From: Streptomyces roseicoloratus
GTDB taxonomy: Bacteria; Actinomycetota; Actinomycetes; Streptomycetales; Streptomycetaceae
Length of the DNA: 64,000 nt
Assembly: GCF_004117935.1 (NCBI RefSeq)
Contig: NZ_SDOY01000159.1
Coordinates: forward strand, 1-64,000
Reading direction: 5' to 3'
The notes under the pieces were generated by a model that saw only the letters and a list, made by a program, of their open reading frames with translations, made no database searches and was not told the DNA's origin. Of the stretch, positions 8,754-16,850 are shown piece after piece. The position numbers and the translations under genes were made by a program. Each line of letters opens with the position of its first letter. The first letter of the stretch is position 1.

Positions 8754-9908
8754 ATGACCGTCACCCCCCAGCTCCATCCCGTCTACGTGATCGGCGGCGG
8801 CCCCGGCGGGCTCGCCGTCGCCGCCGCGCTGCGCGCGCGGGGCGTGCGGGCCGTCGTCGTGGAGAAGGCCGACGCCGTCGGCGACTCCTGGCGCCACCAC
8901 TACGACCGGCTGCGGCTGCACACCACCCGCCGGCTCTCCGCGCTGCCCGGCCTGAAGATGCCGCGCTCCTTCGGGCGCTGGGTGGCCCGCGCGGACGTGG
9001 TGCGGTACCTGGAGACGTACGCCGAGTTCCACGACCTGGAGGTCGTGACGGGCGTCGAGGTCTTCCGCGTCGAACGGGACGGCGAGCACTGGACGCTGCA
9101 CGCGACCGGCGGACGCCGGCTCACCGGCAGCGCCGTCGTGGTCGCGACCGGCTTCAACCACACCCCGCGGCTGCCCGACTGGCCCGGCCTCGGCTCGTAC
9201 GAGCGCGAGCCCGGCCGCGAGTTCGTCCACGCGAGCGCGTACCGCAACCCCAAGCCGTACGCGGACAAGGACGTGCTCGTCGTCGGCGTCGGCAACACCG
9301 GCGCCGAGATCGCCGCCGACCTGGCGGAGGGCGGCGCCGCGCGGGTGCGGCTCGCGGTGCGCACGCCGCCGTTCATCGTCCGCCGCAGCACGCTCGGCTG
9401 GCCGAGCCAGCGCAACGGCGTCCTGGTGCGGCGGCTCCCGGTGGGCCTGGTGGACCGGCTGACCCGGCTGCTGGGGCGGTTCATCACGGCCGACCTCTCG
9501 GCGTACGGGATCCCGAGGCCGGAGGGCGGCCTCTACTCGCGCGCCCGGGCCGGGGCGATTCCGGTGCAGGACGTGGGCCTGGTCGCGGCCGTACGGGCCG
9601 GGAAGGTCGAGCCGGTGGCGGCGGTGGAGTCCTTCGACGGCGGCGAGGTCGTCCTCGCGGACGGCTCCCGCATCGCCCCGGACGCGGTCATCGCGGCGAC
9701 CGGCTACCGCCGCGCCCTCGAACCGCTGCTCGGCCACCTCGGCGTCGTGGACGAGCGCGGCCGCCCGGCGGTGACGGGCGCGCGCTGCCCGCGCGAGGCA
9801 CCGGGCCTGTACTTCACCGGCTTCACGAACCCGATCAGCGGCATGTTCCGCGAGATGGCGCTGGACGCGGAGCGGATAGCCCGCCGGATCGCGAAGCAGC
9901 GACGCTAG
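8754..9908 (+). CDS. FAD-dependent NAD(P)H monooxygenase/oxidoreductase
   Basis: Flavoprotein monooxygenase-like oxidoreductase of 384 aa. An N-terminal FAD-binding Rossmann motif reads VIGGGPGGLAVAAAL, followed by GDSWRHHYDRLRLHT, the region near the flavin in flavin-containing monooxygenases. A second nucleotide-binding motif (VVGVGNTGAEIA) fits NADPH. A typical ATGYRR segment lies near the C-terminus. No SD precedes the ATG; a -10-like TACGCT at 8740-8745 ends 8 nt upstream, so the transcript may be leaderless. The gene lies behind operator site A and probably belongs to the acyl-CoA/hydrophobic-substrate regulon. Substrate is unknown. Confidence 0.82.
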   Translation: MTVTPQLHPVYVIGGGPGGLAVAAALRARGVRAVVVEKADAVGDSWRHHYDRLRLHTTRRLSALPGLKMPRSFGRWVARADVVRYLETYAEFHDLEVVTGVEVFRVERDGEHWTLHATGGRRLTGSAVVVATGFNHTPRLPDWPGLGSYEREPGREFVHASAYRNPKPYADKDVLVVGVGNTGAEIAADLAEGGAARVRLAVRTPPFIVRRSTLGWPSQRNGVLVRRLPVGLVDRLTRLLGRFITADLSAYGIPRPEGGLYSRARAGAIPVQDVGLVAAVRAGKVEPVAAVESFDGGEVVLADGSRIAPDAVIAATGYRRALEPLLGHLGVVDERGRPAVTGARCPREAPGLYFTGFTNPISGMFREMALDAERIARRIAKQRR

Positions 9909-9934
9909 GCCGTCGGGGCCCGCAGGCCGCTGGG

Positions 9935-10207
9935 CCGGGGGCGCAGGTCGCGGGGGCGCAGGTCTCGGGGCGCGGGTCGCGGGTCACGGGTCACGGGTCG
10001 CGGGGCGCAGGTCGCGGTGCAACCACTCGTACGAGAAGCGACGTCACGTCTCATGGACGGACAAATGGCGACTCGGGACGACTCGGGACGACTCGGGCCG
10101 ACTCACGTCACATGGGTCGGTCGACTCACGCCACATGCGTCGGAGTCGCCAGAGTCTGCGCCGTCGCCACAGGCTGCACAGTCTGCGCCGTCGCCACAGG
10201 CTGCACA
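9935..10207. repeat. Repeat-rich intergenic DNA upstream of the beta-lactamase
   Basis: The 344-bp gap holds GCAGGTCGCGGGG-like units (about 9950-10015), GACTCGGGAC triplets (10071-10100) and a perfect 27-bp tandem duplication at 10154-10180 and 10181-10207. I see no gene in it. Confidence 0.75.
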
Positions 10208-10252
10208 GTCGCCACAGGCGTCACCGCACCCGCAACATGGAAGGTACCGACC

Positions 10253-11173
10253 ATGCGCCCCACCCGTCGGACGATGCTCGCCGCCGGTGCCGGAGCGGCT
10301 CTCGCGGCCGCCGCCCTGCCCCCGGCCTCGGCACACGCCGCCCCCGCCCCCGATCGCCCCGGGGCCTCCGCTCCCGGTCGCGCCCGGCGGCGGTTACGCG
10401 CGCTGGAGCGGGAGCACGGCGCGCGGCTCGGTGCGTACGCGTACGACACCGGGAGCGGTCGCCTGGTGACGTACCGCGCCGACGAGCGCTTCCCGATGTG
10501 CTCGCTGTTCAAGGCCCTCAACGCGGCGGCGGTCCTGCGGGACCTGGACCGCGACGGCTCCTTCCTCGCGCGGCGCGTGTTCTACACGGAGCAGTACGTG
10601 AAGCGTTCGGGCTGGTCGCCGGTGACGAAGGCCCACGTCGCCGACGGCATGACGATCGCCGAGCTGTGCGAGTACTCGATCACCGAGAGCGACAACACCG
10701 CCGCCAACCTGCTGCTGCGGGAGCTGGGCGGCCCGGCGGCCGTCACCCGGTTCGCCCGTTCGATCGGCGACGGGGTGACCCGGCTCGACCGCTGGGAGCC
10801 GGAGCTCAACACGGCCGAGCCGTGGCGCGAGACGGACACGACGACTCCGCGCGCCATCGCCCGCTCGTACGGCCGGCTCCTCCTGGGCGGCGCGCTCGCG
10901 CCCGGGGACCGGCACCTGCTGACCGGCTGGATGCTGGCCAACAGGACCAGCGGCAACCGCTTCCGCAAGGGCCTGCCGGCCGACTGGGTCCTGGCCGACA
11001 AGACCGGCGGCGGCGAGTACGGCAGCAACAACGACGCGGGCGTGGCCTGGCCTCCCGGCCGGCCGCCGGTCGTCCTGGCCGTCATGACCACCAAGCCGGA
11101 GCAGGACGCGGCGGACGACGCACTGGTCGCGGGCGCGGCGGCGGTGCTGGCGGAGGCGATGAACGCCGGGTAG
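10253..11173 (+). CDS. Class A beta-lactamase with Tat-type signal
   Basis: Secreted serine beta-lactamase of 306 aa. The N-terminus (RPTRRTMLAAGAGAALAAAA, then SAHAAP) looks like a twin-arginine or Sec signal with an Ala-X-Ala cleavage site. Class A motifs are complete: SLFK (active-site Ser and Lys), SDN in TESDNTAANLLL, the omega-loop EPELN with the general-base Glu, and KTG in LADKTGGGEYG. The ATG at 10253 has GGAAGG upstream. Codon 48 (10394-10396) is TTA, so translation should depend on the bldA tRNA. That points to expression late in development or alongside secondary metabolism. The gene appears monocistronic. Confidence 0.92.
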   Translation: MRPTRRTMLAAGAGAALAAAALPPASAHAAPAPDRPGASAPGRARRRLRALEREHGARLGAYAYDTGSGRLVTYRADERFPMCSLFKALNAAAVLRDLDRDGSFLARRVFYTEQYVKRSGWSPVTKAHVADGMTIAELCEYSITESDNTAANLLLRELGGPAAVTRFARSIGDGVTRLDRWEPELNTAEPWRETDTTTPRAIARSYGRLLLGGALAPGDRHLLTGWMLANRTSGNRFRKGLPADWVLADKTGGGEYGSNNDAGVAWPPGRPPVVLAVMTTKPEQDAADDALVAGAAAVLAEAMNAG

Positions 11174-11233
11174 CCGCGGCCGGGAGCGGGGGACCACACG
11201 GGTGGGCCCTCGCCTCGCCCGCACGCCCTATTC

Positions 11234-11248
11234 CTGACTGCCCGTCAG
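11234..11248. promoter_or_regulatory. Shared palindromic operator, site B1
   Basis: CTGACTGCCCGTCAG: one mismatch to CTGACGNNNCGTCAG. It is the upstream member of a pair centred 24 bp apart in front of the ADP-forming acyl-CoA synthetase gene. Confidence 0.6.
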
Positions 11249-11257
11249 TTGAGTAAT

Positions 11258-11272
11258 CTGACTATGCGTCAG
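11258..11272. promoter_or_regulatory. Shared palindromic operator, site B2
   Basis: CTGACTATGCGTCAG: one mismatch to the consensus. It lies 85 bp upstream of the chosen start of the acyl-CoA synthetase gene. Confidence 0.6.
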
Positions 11273-11356
11273 ATCAAGCCAGACGACCAAGCCATGTCAG
11301 GGACGGCACAGGACGGCTCCGGTCCCCGGGGTCGGCGGGATGGGCGGTGCGGAACG

Positions 11357-13585
11357 ATGCTGGGATCGACTCACGGGACCTTCACCACCGACCTCCGCGC
11401 CCGCGTGGACGCCTGCGGTGAGCACCACGACGGCCGGGTGGTCGTGCACGGCGTCGCCGCCGTCGAGGGCGACACCGACGTCAGCGGTCGCCCGCTGCAC
11501 GCGCCCGTACCCGAGCTCGACCGGTTCTTCCGGCCCGAGGTCGTCGCGGTCGTCGGCGCCTCCGACACCGAAGGGCGGCCCAACACCGGGATCACCCGGC
11601 AGCTGATCGACTGGGCCGCCCGGGTCGGCGCGCGGGTGGTGCCCGTGCATCCGACCCGTACCGCCGTCTTCGGGATCGACTGCGTGCCGTCGGTGGGCGA
11701 GCTCGACGCCTCCGTCGACCTCGCCGTCCTCCTCGTCGCCGACCCGCTGCCGGTCATCGAGCAACTCGCCGAGTCCAAGGTGAAGTTCGCCGTCGCGTTC
11801 GCGTCCGGTTTCGCCGAGACCGGCGAGGAGGGCGCCCGCGCCCAGGAGCGCCTCGCGGCGGCCGTCGGGCGGTCCGGGCTGCGACTGCTGGGGCCCAACA
11901 CCAACCTCAACGCCTTCGAGCGCTTCCGGGAGGACCTGGAAGGCCCCGCCATCGCGCTCATCACCCAGTCCGGGCACCAGGGCCGCCCGGTGTTCACCCT
12001 CCAGGAGCTGGGCGTCCGGCTCTCACACTGGGCGCCGACCGGGAACGAGGCCGACCTGGAGACCGCCGACTTCCTCTCGTACTTCGCGCACCGGCCCGAG
12101 GTCGGGGCCATCGCCTGTTACGTGGAGGGGCTGAAGGACGGCCGTTCCTTCCTGCTCGCCGCCGACCAGGCGGCCCGCCGCGGGGTGCCGGTCGTCGCCG
12201 TGAAGGTCGGCCGCACCGAGGCCGGGGCCCGGATGGCCGCCTCGCACACCGGCAAGCTCACCGGCGCCGACCAGGTCATCGACGCGGCCCTGCGGCAGTT
12301 CGGGGTCATCCGGGTCGACGGGCTCGACCAGCTCCAGGACACCGCGACGCTGCTCGCCCGGGCCCGCAGGCCGGTCGCGGACGGCGTCGTCGTCTACTCC
12401 ATCTCCGGCGGCACCGGCGCCCACTTCTCCGACCTGGCCACGGCGGCGGGCCTCACCCTGCCGACCCTCACGCAGGCGAAGCAGGACGAGCTGCACCAGT
12501 GGATACCGGAGTACCTGAGCGTGGCCAACCCGGTCGACAACGGCGGGCACCCGGTCGGCGACTGGCGCGGCCGGAAGATCATCGACGCGATCCTCGCCGA
12601 CCCGGCGGTGGGCGTGCTGATCTGCCCGATCACCGGCCCCTTCCCGCCCATGAGCGACAAGCTCGCGCAGGACCTCGTCGACGCGGCGGAGCGGACGGAC
12701 AAGCTGGTCTGCGTGGTGTGGGGCTCGCCCGTCGGCACCGAGGAGGCCTACCGCACGACCCTGCTCGGCTCGTCGCGCGTCGCCACCTTCCGCACGTTCG
12801 GCAACTGCATCGGCGCGGTCAGGGCCTGGCTCGACCACCACCGCTTCACGACCGGCTACCGCTCGCCCTTCGACGAGGCACCGCGCACCCCGTCGCCCTC
12901 GTTCCGCAAGGCACAGGCCCTGATGCGGCCCGGCCACCGGCTGAGCGAGCACGCGGCGAAGCAGCTGCTGCGGGCGTACGGGATACGGGTGCCGCGCGAG
13001 CAGCTGGTGACGAGCGCGGCGGCGGCCGTGCGGGCGGCGGGACTCGTCGGCTACCCGGTGGTGATGAAGGCCTCGGGCGCGCAGCTCGCGCACAAGACGG
13101 AGCTGGGCCTGGTGAAGGTGGGCCTGACGTCCGCGAGCCAGATCCGCGACGCGTACCGGGAGCTGACCGACATCGCCCGCTACGAGGGCATCGACCTGGA
13201 CGGCGTGCTGGTGTGCCAGATGGTCGGGCGCGGGGTGGAGATGGTGGTGGGCGTGTCGCGCGACCCGCTGTTCGGGCCGACGGTCACGGTCGGGCTCGGC
13301 GGCGTCCTGGTGGAGGTCCTGAACGACGCGGCCGTGCGCGTACCGCCGTTCGGCGAACGGGAGGCCCGCGACATGCTGGGCGAACTGCGCGGGCGGGCAC
13401 TGCTCGACGGGGTGCGGGGGGCGCCGGCGGCGGACGTGGACGCGCTGGTGGAGGTGGTGCTGCGGGTGCAGCGGATGGCGCTCGAACTGGACGGGGATCT
13501 GGCCGAGTTGGACATCAATCCGTTGATGGTGCTGCCGCGGGGGCAGGGCGCGGTGGCGCTGGACGCCCTGGTGGTGTGCCGGTGA
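11357..13585 (+). CDS. ADP-forming acetate/acyl-CoA synthetase family protein
   Basis: Fused alpha-beta acyl-CoA synthetase (nucleoside-diphosphate-forming type), 742 aa. An N-terminal CoA-binding domain reads FFRPEVVAVVGASDTEGRPN. Two succinyl-CoA-ligase-like Rossmann domains follow (ALITQSGHQGRPVF and VYSISGGTGAHFSDLA). A C-terminal ATP-grasp domain begins near VMKASGAQLAHKTELGLVKV and ends with DLAELDINPLMVLP. Such enzymes activate small or cyclic acids for beta-oxidation. The ATG at 11357 is chosen; homology starts about 45 residues in. It is 11 bp from the enoyl-CoA hydratase gene, an evident operon controlled by the twin palindromes. Confidence 0.85.
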   Translation: MLGSTHGTFTTDLRARVDACGEHHDGRVVVHGVAAVEGDTDVSGRPLHAPVPELDRFFRPEVVAVVGASDTEGRPNTGITRQLIDWAARVGARVVPVHPTRTAVFGIDCVPSVGELDASVDLAVLLVADPLPVIEQLAESKVKFAVAFASGFAETGEEGARAQERLAAAVGRSGLRLLGPNTNLNAFERFREDLEGPAIALITQSGHQGRPVFTLQELGVRLSHWAPTGNEADLETADFLSYFAHRPEVGAIACYVEGLKDGRSFLLAADQAARRGVPVVAVKVGRTEAGARMAASHTGKLTGADQVIDAALRQFGVIRVDGLDQLQDTATLLARARRPVADGVVVYSISGGTGAHFSDLATAAGLTLPTLTQAKQDELHQWIPEYLSVANPVDNGGHPVGDWRGRKIIDAILADPAVGVLICPITGPFPPMSDKLAQDLVDAAERTDKLVCVVWGSPVGTEEAYRTTLLGSSRVATFRTFGNCIGAVRAWLDHHRFTTGYRSPFDEAPRTPSPSFRKAQALMRPGHRLSEHAAKQLLRAYGIRVPREQLVTSAAAAVRAAGLVGYPVVMKASGAQLAHKTELGLVKVGLTSASQIRDAYRELTDIARYEGIDLDGVLVCQMVGRGVEMVVGVSRDPLFGPTVTVGLGGVLVEVLNDAAVRVPPFGEREARDMLGELRGRALLDGVRGAPAADVDALVEVVLRVQRMALELDGDLAELDINPLMVLPRGQGAVALDALVVCR

Positions 13586-13596
13586 GGGAGCCTTCG

Positions 13597-14490
13597 ATGA
13601 GGGATGCGGCCGACCTGGCCTGCACGACCGGCGCGGCCGGCGCGGCCGACCTGACCGGCACGACCGGGGCGTCCGACCCGTCCGGCGCGGCCGAGGTGCG
13701 CGACGACGTCCTGCACGCCGTCGCGAACGGCGTCTCGTGGATCACGCTCAACCGGCCCGAGGCGATGAACGCGGTCACCTGGGACCAGCGGGAGCGGATC
13801 ATCGCGCTGCTCGCGGAGGCCTCGGCGGATCCCGCCGTACGGGCGGTGGTGGTGACGGCGACCGGGCGGGGCTTCTGCGCGGGCGCGGACCTGCGGGGCG
13901 GGCCGTCGGCCCCGGCCGGTGAGCGGGTCGCCGGTGACGTGGCGCGGATGATCCGCCAGGGCGCGCAGCGCTTCGTCGGGGCCGTATTGGACTGCGAGAA
14001 GCCGGTGGTCGCGGCGGTGAACGGCACGGCGGCCGGGATCGGGGCGCACCTGGCGTTCGCGTGCGACCTGGTGCTGGCGGCGGAGTCGGCGAGGTTCGTG
14101 GAGGTGTTCGTCAGGCGCGGGATCGTGCCGGACGGCGGCGGCGCGTATCTGCTGCCGCGGCTGGTGGGGCCACAGCGGGCGAAGGAGCTGATGTTCTTCG
14201 GCGACGCGCTGCCGGCGGCGGAGGCGCGGGCGATGGGCCTGGTCAACCGGGTGGTCCCGGCGGAGGACCTGGAGAAGACGGCCCGCGAGTGGGCGGAACG
14301 CCTGGCCCGCGGCCCGACCCGCGCACTGGCCCTGACCAAGCAGCTGGTGAACGCGTCCCTGGACGCCGACCGCACGAGCGCCTTCGCGGCGGAGGCGGCG
14401 GCGCAGGAGGTGTGCATGACGACGCGGGACGCACGGGAGGGCGTGGCGGCGTTCGTGGAACGCCGGAAGACGCACTTCGAGGGCCGCTGA
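13597..14490 (+). CDS. Enoyl-CoA hydratase/isomerase family protein
   Basis: Crotonase-fold enzyme of 297 aa, second gene of the acyl-CoA synthetase operon (11-bp gap, SD GAGGGAG). After an Ala/Thr/Gly-rich N-terminal extension, the fold starts at ISWITLNRPEAMNAV-like sequence. The oxyanion-hole segments are GFCAGADLRGG and AVNGTAAGIGAHLAFACDL, and a glutamate-free IVPDGGGAYLLPRLVG segment follows. The absence of a clear second catalytic Glu leaves hydratase versus isomerase open. Likely role: the second step of beta-oxidation of the acid activated by the upstream gene. Confidence 0.86.
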   Translation: MRDAADLACTTGAAGAADLTGTTGASDPSGAAEVRDDVLHAVANGVSWITLNRPEAMNAVTWDQRERIIALLAEASADPAVRAVVVTATGRGFCAGADLRGGPSAPAGERVAGDVARMIRQGAQRFVGAVLDCEKPVVAAVNGTAAGIGAHLAFACDLVLAAESARFVEVFVRRGIVPDGGGAYLLPRLVGPQRAKELMFFGDALPAAEARAMGLVNRVVPAEDLEKTAREWAERLARGPTRALALTKQLVNASLDADRTSAFAAEAAAQEVCMTTRDAREGVAAFVERRKTHFEGR

Positions 14491-14571
14491 CCCCGGTCCT
14501 CTCCCCTCCCCCGGTCCGGCAGGAGAGGAGAGGCAGCAGTGCGGGAACAACGGGTGCACCGGACTTCCTAT

Positions 14572-14586
14572 CTGACGGTACGTCAG
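14572..14586. promoter_or_regulatory. Shared palindromic operator, site C (perfect)
   Basis: CTGACGGTACGTCAG is a perfect match to the consensus. It ends 5 bp before the ATG of the flavin reductase gene and overlaps a -10-like TACGTC (14579-14584), so bound repressor would block a leaderless transcript directly. Confidence 0.65.
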
Positions 14587-14591
14587 TTTCA

Positions 14592-15206
14592 ATGACTCCC
14601 ATGATGGGTCACGCGGGGATGGCGGCCACCGCCGTCCGGTATCTGAGGTCGGCCGGGGCGCCCACGGCCGTGGAAGCACTGCCGCGGCCCGCGCTGCGCG
14701 CGGTACGGGACGACGAACGGATGCCCGTCGATCCGGGCGAGTTCCGGCGGGTGCTCGGACACTTCGCGAGCGGGGTCACCGTCGTCACGGCACTGGACGA
14801 GGACGGCCCCGCGGGCTTCGCCTGCCAGTCCTTCGCGTCGCTGTCGCTCGACCCGCCGCTGGTGGTCTTCATGGTGGCCCGCACCTCGACGACCTGGCCG
14901 AGGATCGCCCGAGCGGGCCGCTTCTGCGTGAACGTCCTGGGCGCGGACCAGGCCGAACTGTGCCGGGCGTTCGCGGTGAGCGGCGCGGACAAGTTCGCGG
15001 GCGTGCCCTGGACCCCGGCGCCGTCGACGGGCTCGCCACGCCTGCCGGACGTGCCGGCGTGGATCGACTGCGAGATCGCGGCGGTCCACACGGGCGGCGA
15101 CCACCTGATCGTGGTCGGCCGCGTGGCAGCCCTCGCCACGGCCGCCACCGACTCCACCGCCCCACTCCTCTTCCACCGAGGCCGCTTCGGCCGCTTCGCG
15201 GAGTAG
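14592..15206 (+). CDS. Flavin reductase-like domain protein
   Basis: FMN-binding split-barrel flavin reductase of the type that feeds reduced flavin to two-component monooxygenases. Core motifs are EFRRVLGHFASGVTVVTALD, GFACQSFASLSLDPPLVVFMV and FCVNVLGADQAELCRAFA. The domain begins near residue 44. The ATG at 14592 needs a leaderless message; a start at 14721 (MPVDPGEF) would give a minimal domain and remains possible. The perfect palindrome directly upstream places it in the shared regulon. It could supply reduced flavin to an oxygenase encoded elsewhere. Confidence 0.8.
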   Translation: MTPMMGHAGMAATAVRYLRSAGAPTAVEALPRPALRAVRDDERMPVDPGEFRRVLGHFASGVTVVTALDEDGPAGFACQSFASLSLDPPLVVFMVARTSTTWPRIARAGRFCVNVLGADQAELCRAFAVSGADKFAGVPWTPAPSTGSPRLPDVPAWIDCEIAAVHTGGDHLIVVGRVAALATAATDSTAPLLFHRGRFGRFAE

Positions 15207-15207
15207 A

Positions 15208-15258
15208 CCACCGCCCCCGCCCGCCGTCACGCCCCCGCCCGCCGTCACGCCCCCGCCG
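15208..15258. repeat. 18-bp tandem repeats spanning the MFS stop codon
   Basis: GCCGTCACGCCCCCGCCC occurs at 15223-15240 and again at 15241-15258 (last base differs), with a partial copy at 15208-15222. The stop codon of the minus-strand MFS gene (15245-15247) lies inside the second copy. Confidence 0.8.
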
Positions 15259-16576
15259 CGGCCACCGCTCCCACCCGGGGGCGCCTGATCACCAGGGCCA
15301 TCAGGGCCGCCGCCGCGCACAAGGCGCCCGCGGCGTACCAGACGACGTCGTACGAGCCGAAGAGGTCGCGGGCCAGGCCGCCGGCGAAGGCGACGGCGGC
15401 GGCGCCCACCTGGTGGGAGGCGAGGACCCAGCCGAAGACGATCGCGCTGTCCTCGCCGTAGTGCTCCCGGCACAGGGCGATCGTCGGCGGGACCGTGGCG
15501 ACCCAGTCCAGGCCGTAGAAGACGATGAAGAACAGCATCGGCGGGTGCACCGCCGGGGCCAGCAGCATCGGCAGGAAGAGCAGCGAGATCCCGCGCAGCG
15601 CGTAGTAGACGGCCAGCAGGCGGCGCGCCTCGAAGCGGTCGGTGAACCAGCCCGACGCGATCGTGCCCACGACGTCGAAGACGCCGATCACGGCGAGGAG
15701 TCCCGCGGCCGCCGTCACCGGCATGCCGTGGTCATGCGCGGCCGGTACGAAGTGGGTCTTGACCAGGCCGTTCGTCGACGCGCCACAGATCGCGAACGTG
15801 CCGGCGAGCAGCCAGAACGGGCCGGTGCGGGCCGCCTTGAAGAGGACCGTGACGGCGCGGCGCGCGGCGCCCGTGACCGGCGCGGGCTTCTCCACGTACG
15901 CGCCGCCGTACGGTGCCATCCTCACGTCCGCCGGGTGGTCGCGCAGCAGCAGCCACACGAACGGCACGACCGCGAGCGCCGCCAGCGCCACGGTCACCGC
16001 GGCCGGACGCCAGCCGTGGTGCTCGACCAGCCAGGCGAGCAGCGGCAGGAAGACCAGCTGGCCGGACGCGCCGGCCGCCGTCAGGATGCCGGTGACCAGA
16101 CCGCGCCGCGCCGTGAACCAGCGGTTCGTGACCGTCGCCGCGAAGGCCAGTGCCATCGAGCCGCTGCCGAGGCCGACGAGGACGCCCCAGCACAGCACCA
16201 GCTGCCACGGCTCCGTCATCCACACCGTGAGCAGCGAGCCGAGCGCGATCACGCTCAGCGCCACCGCCACGACCCGTCGGATGCCGAACCGGTCCATCAG
16301 CGCCGCCGCGAACGGCGCCGTCAGGCCGTACAGCGCGAGGTTCACCGACACGGCGAAGCCGATCGTGCCGCGCGACCAGTGGAACTCGCCGTGCAGTGGC
16401 TCGATGAGCAGGCCGGGCAGGGACGCGAAGGCCGCCGCGCCGATGATCGTGACGAAGGTGACGGCGGCGACGAACCAGGCGCGGTGGATCCGGATCCGGG
16501 GCCTGGCGCCGTTCCGGGGCTTACGGGTCGGGGCGGGAGCGGAACGCTCGCTTGTCTGGGTCACGTCAGAGAGCAT
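15245..16576 (-). CDS. MFS transporter (oxalate/formate antiporter-like group)
   Basis: Twelve-helix major facilitator of 443 aa. The inter-helix motif ALMDRFGIRRVVAVA after TM2 and the repeated pattern GWFTDRFEARRLLAVYY after TM8 mark the two MFS halves. The first helix is WFVAAVTFVTIIGAAAFASL. Overall pattern resembles OFA/monocarboxylate-type importers. The ATG at 16576 is favoured over one 15 nt upstream because it has a GTGAGGCGG-like SD. It converges on the flavin reductase gene and could import the acid degraded by neighbouring enzymes, which is inference only. No palindrome of the shared type was found in front of it. Confidence 0.8.
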   Translation of the reverse strand: MLSDVTQTSERSAPAPTRKPRNGARPRIRIHRAWFVAAVTFVTIIGAAAFASLPGLLIEPLHGEFHWSRGTIGFAVSVNLALYGLTAPFAAALMDRFGIRRVVAVALSVIALGSLLTVWMTEPWQLVLCWGVLVGLGSGSMALAFAATVTNRWFTARRGLVTGILTAAGASGQLVFLPLLAWLVEHHGWRPAAVTVALAALAVVPFVWLLLRDHPADVRMAPYGGAYVEKPAPVTGAARRAVTVLFKAARTGPFWLLAGTFAICGASTNGLVKTHFVPAAHDHGMPVTAAAGLLAVIGVFDVVGTIASGWFTDRFEARRLLAVYYALRGISLLFLPMLLAPAVHPPMLFFIVFYGLDWVATVPPTIALCREHYGEDSAIVFGWVLASHQVGAAAVAFAGGLARDLFGSYDVVWYAAGALCAAAALMALVIRRPRVGAVAAAGA

Positions 16577-16850
16577 CCCGGGCCGCCTCACGCCCCGCCA
16601 TTGGCCCGGATGACAGCTTTCCCAAGGATCGGGCCAACCCGGTCGCCCCGGGGCGACCGGGGCGACCCGGGGTGGCCCGGGGTGGCCCTCCTGATCGGGC
16701 CGTCCTGATCGGCCGTCCTGATCGGCCGTCCCGACCCGGCCGTCCCGATCCGGCGTACCCGTCCGGCCGTCCCGGCCCCGCCATCGAGGTCCCGGACGGC
16801 CCGAGCCGGCCGCGCCCGCATCCCCTCGTCCGGGCGGTCCCTCCGTACGG

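Noticed and set aside
7872..9908. A long plus frame joins the 12-bp repeat array in frame to the flavin monooxygenase, giving a collagen-like Gly-Pro-Gly-Ser N-terminus.
   Set aside because: No SD or start supports it, and FMO homology begins at the ATG at 8754. The frame is open because the array has no stops.
16556..16570. Possible extra copy of the shared palindrome (CACGTCAG) at the start of the MFS gene.
   Set aside because: Only the right half matches, and it lies in the coding sequence.
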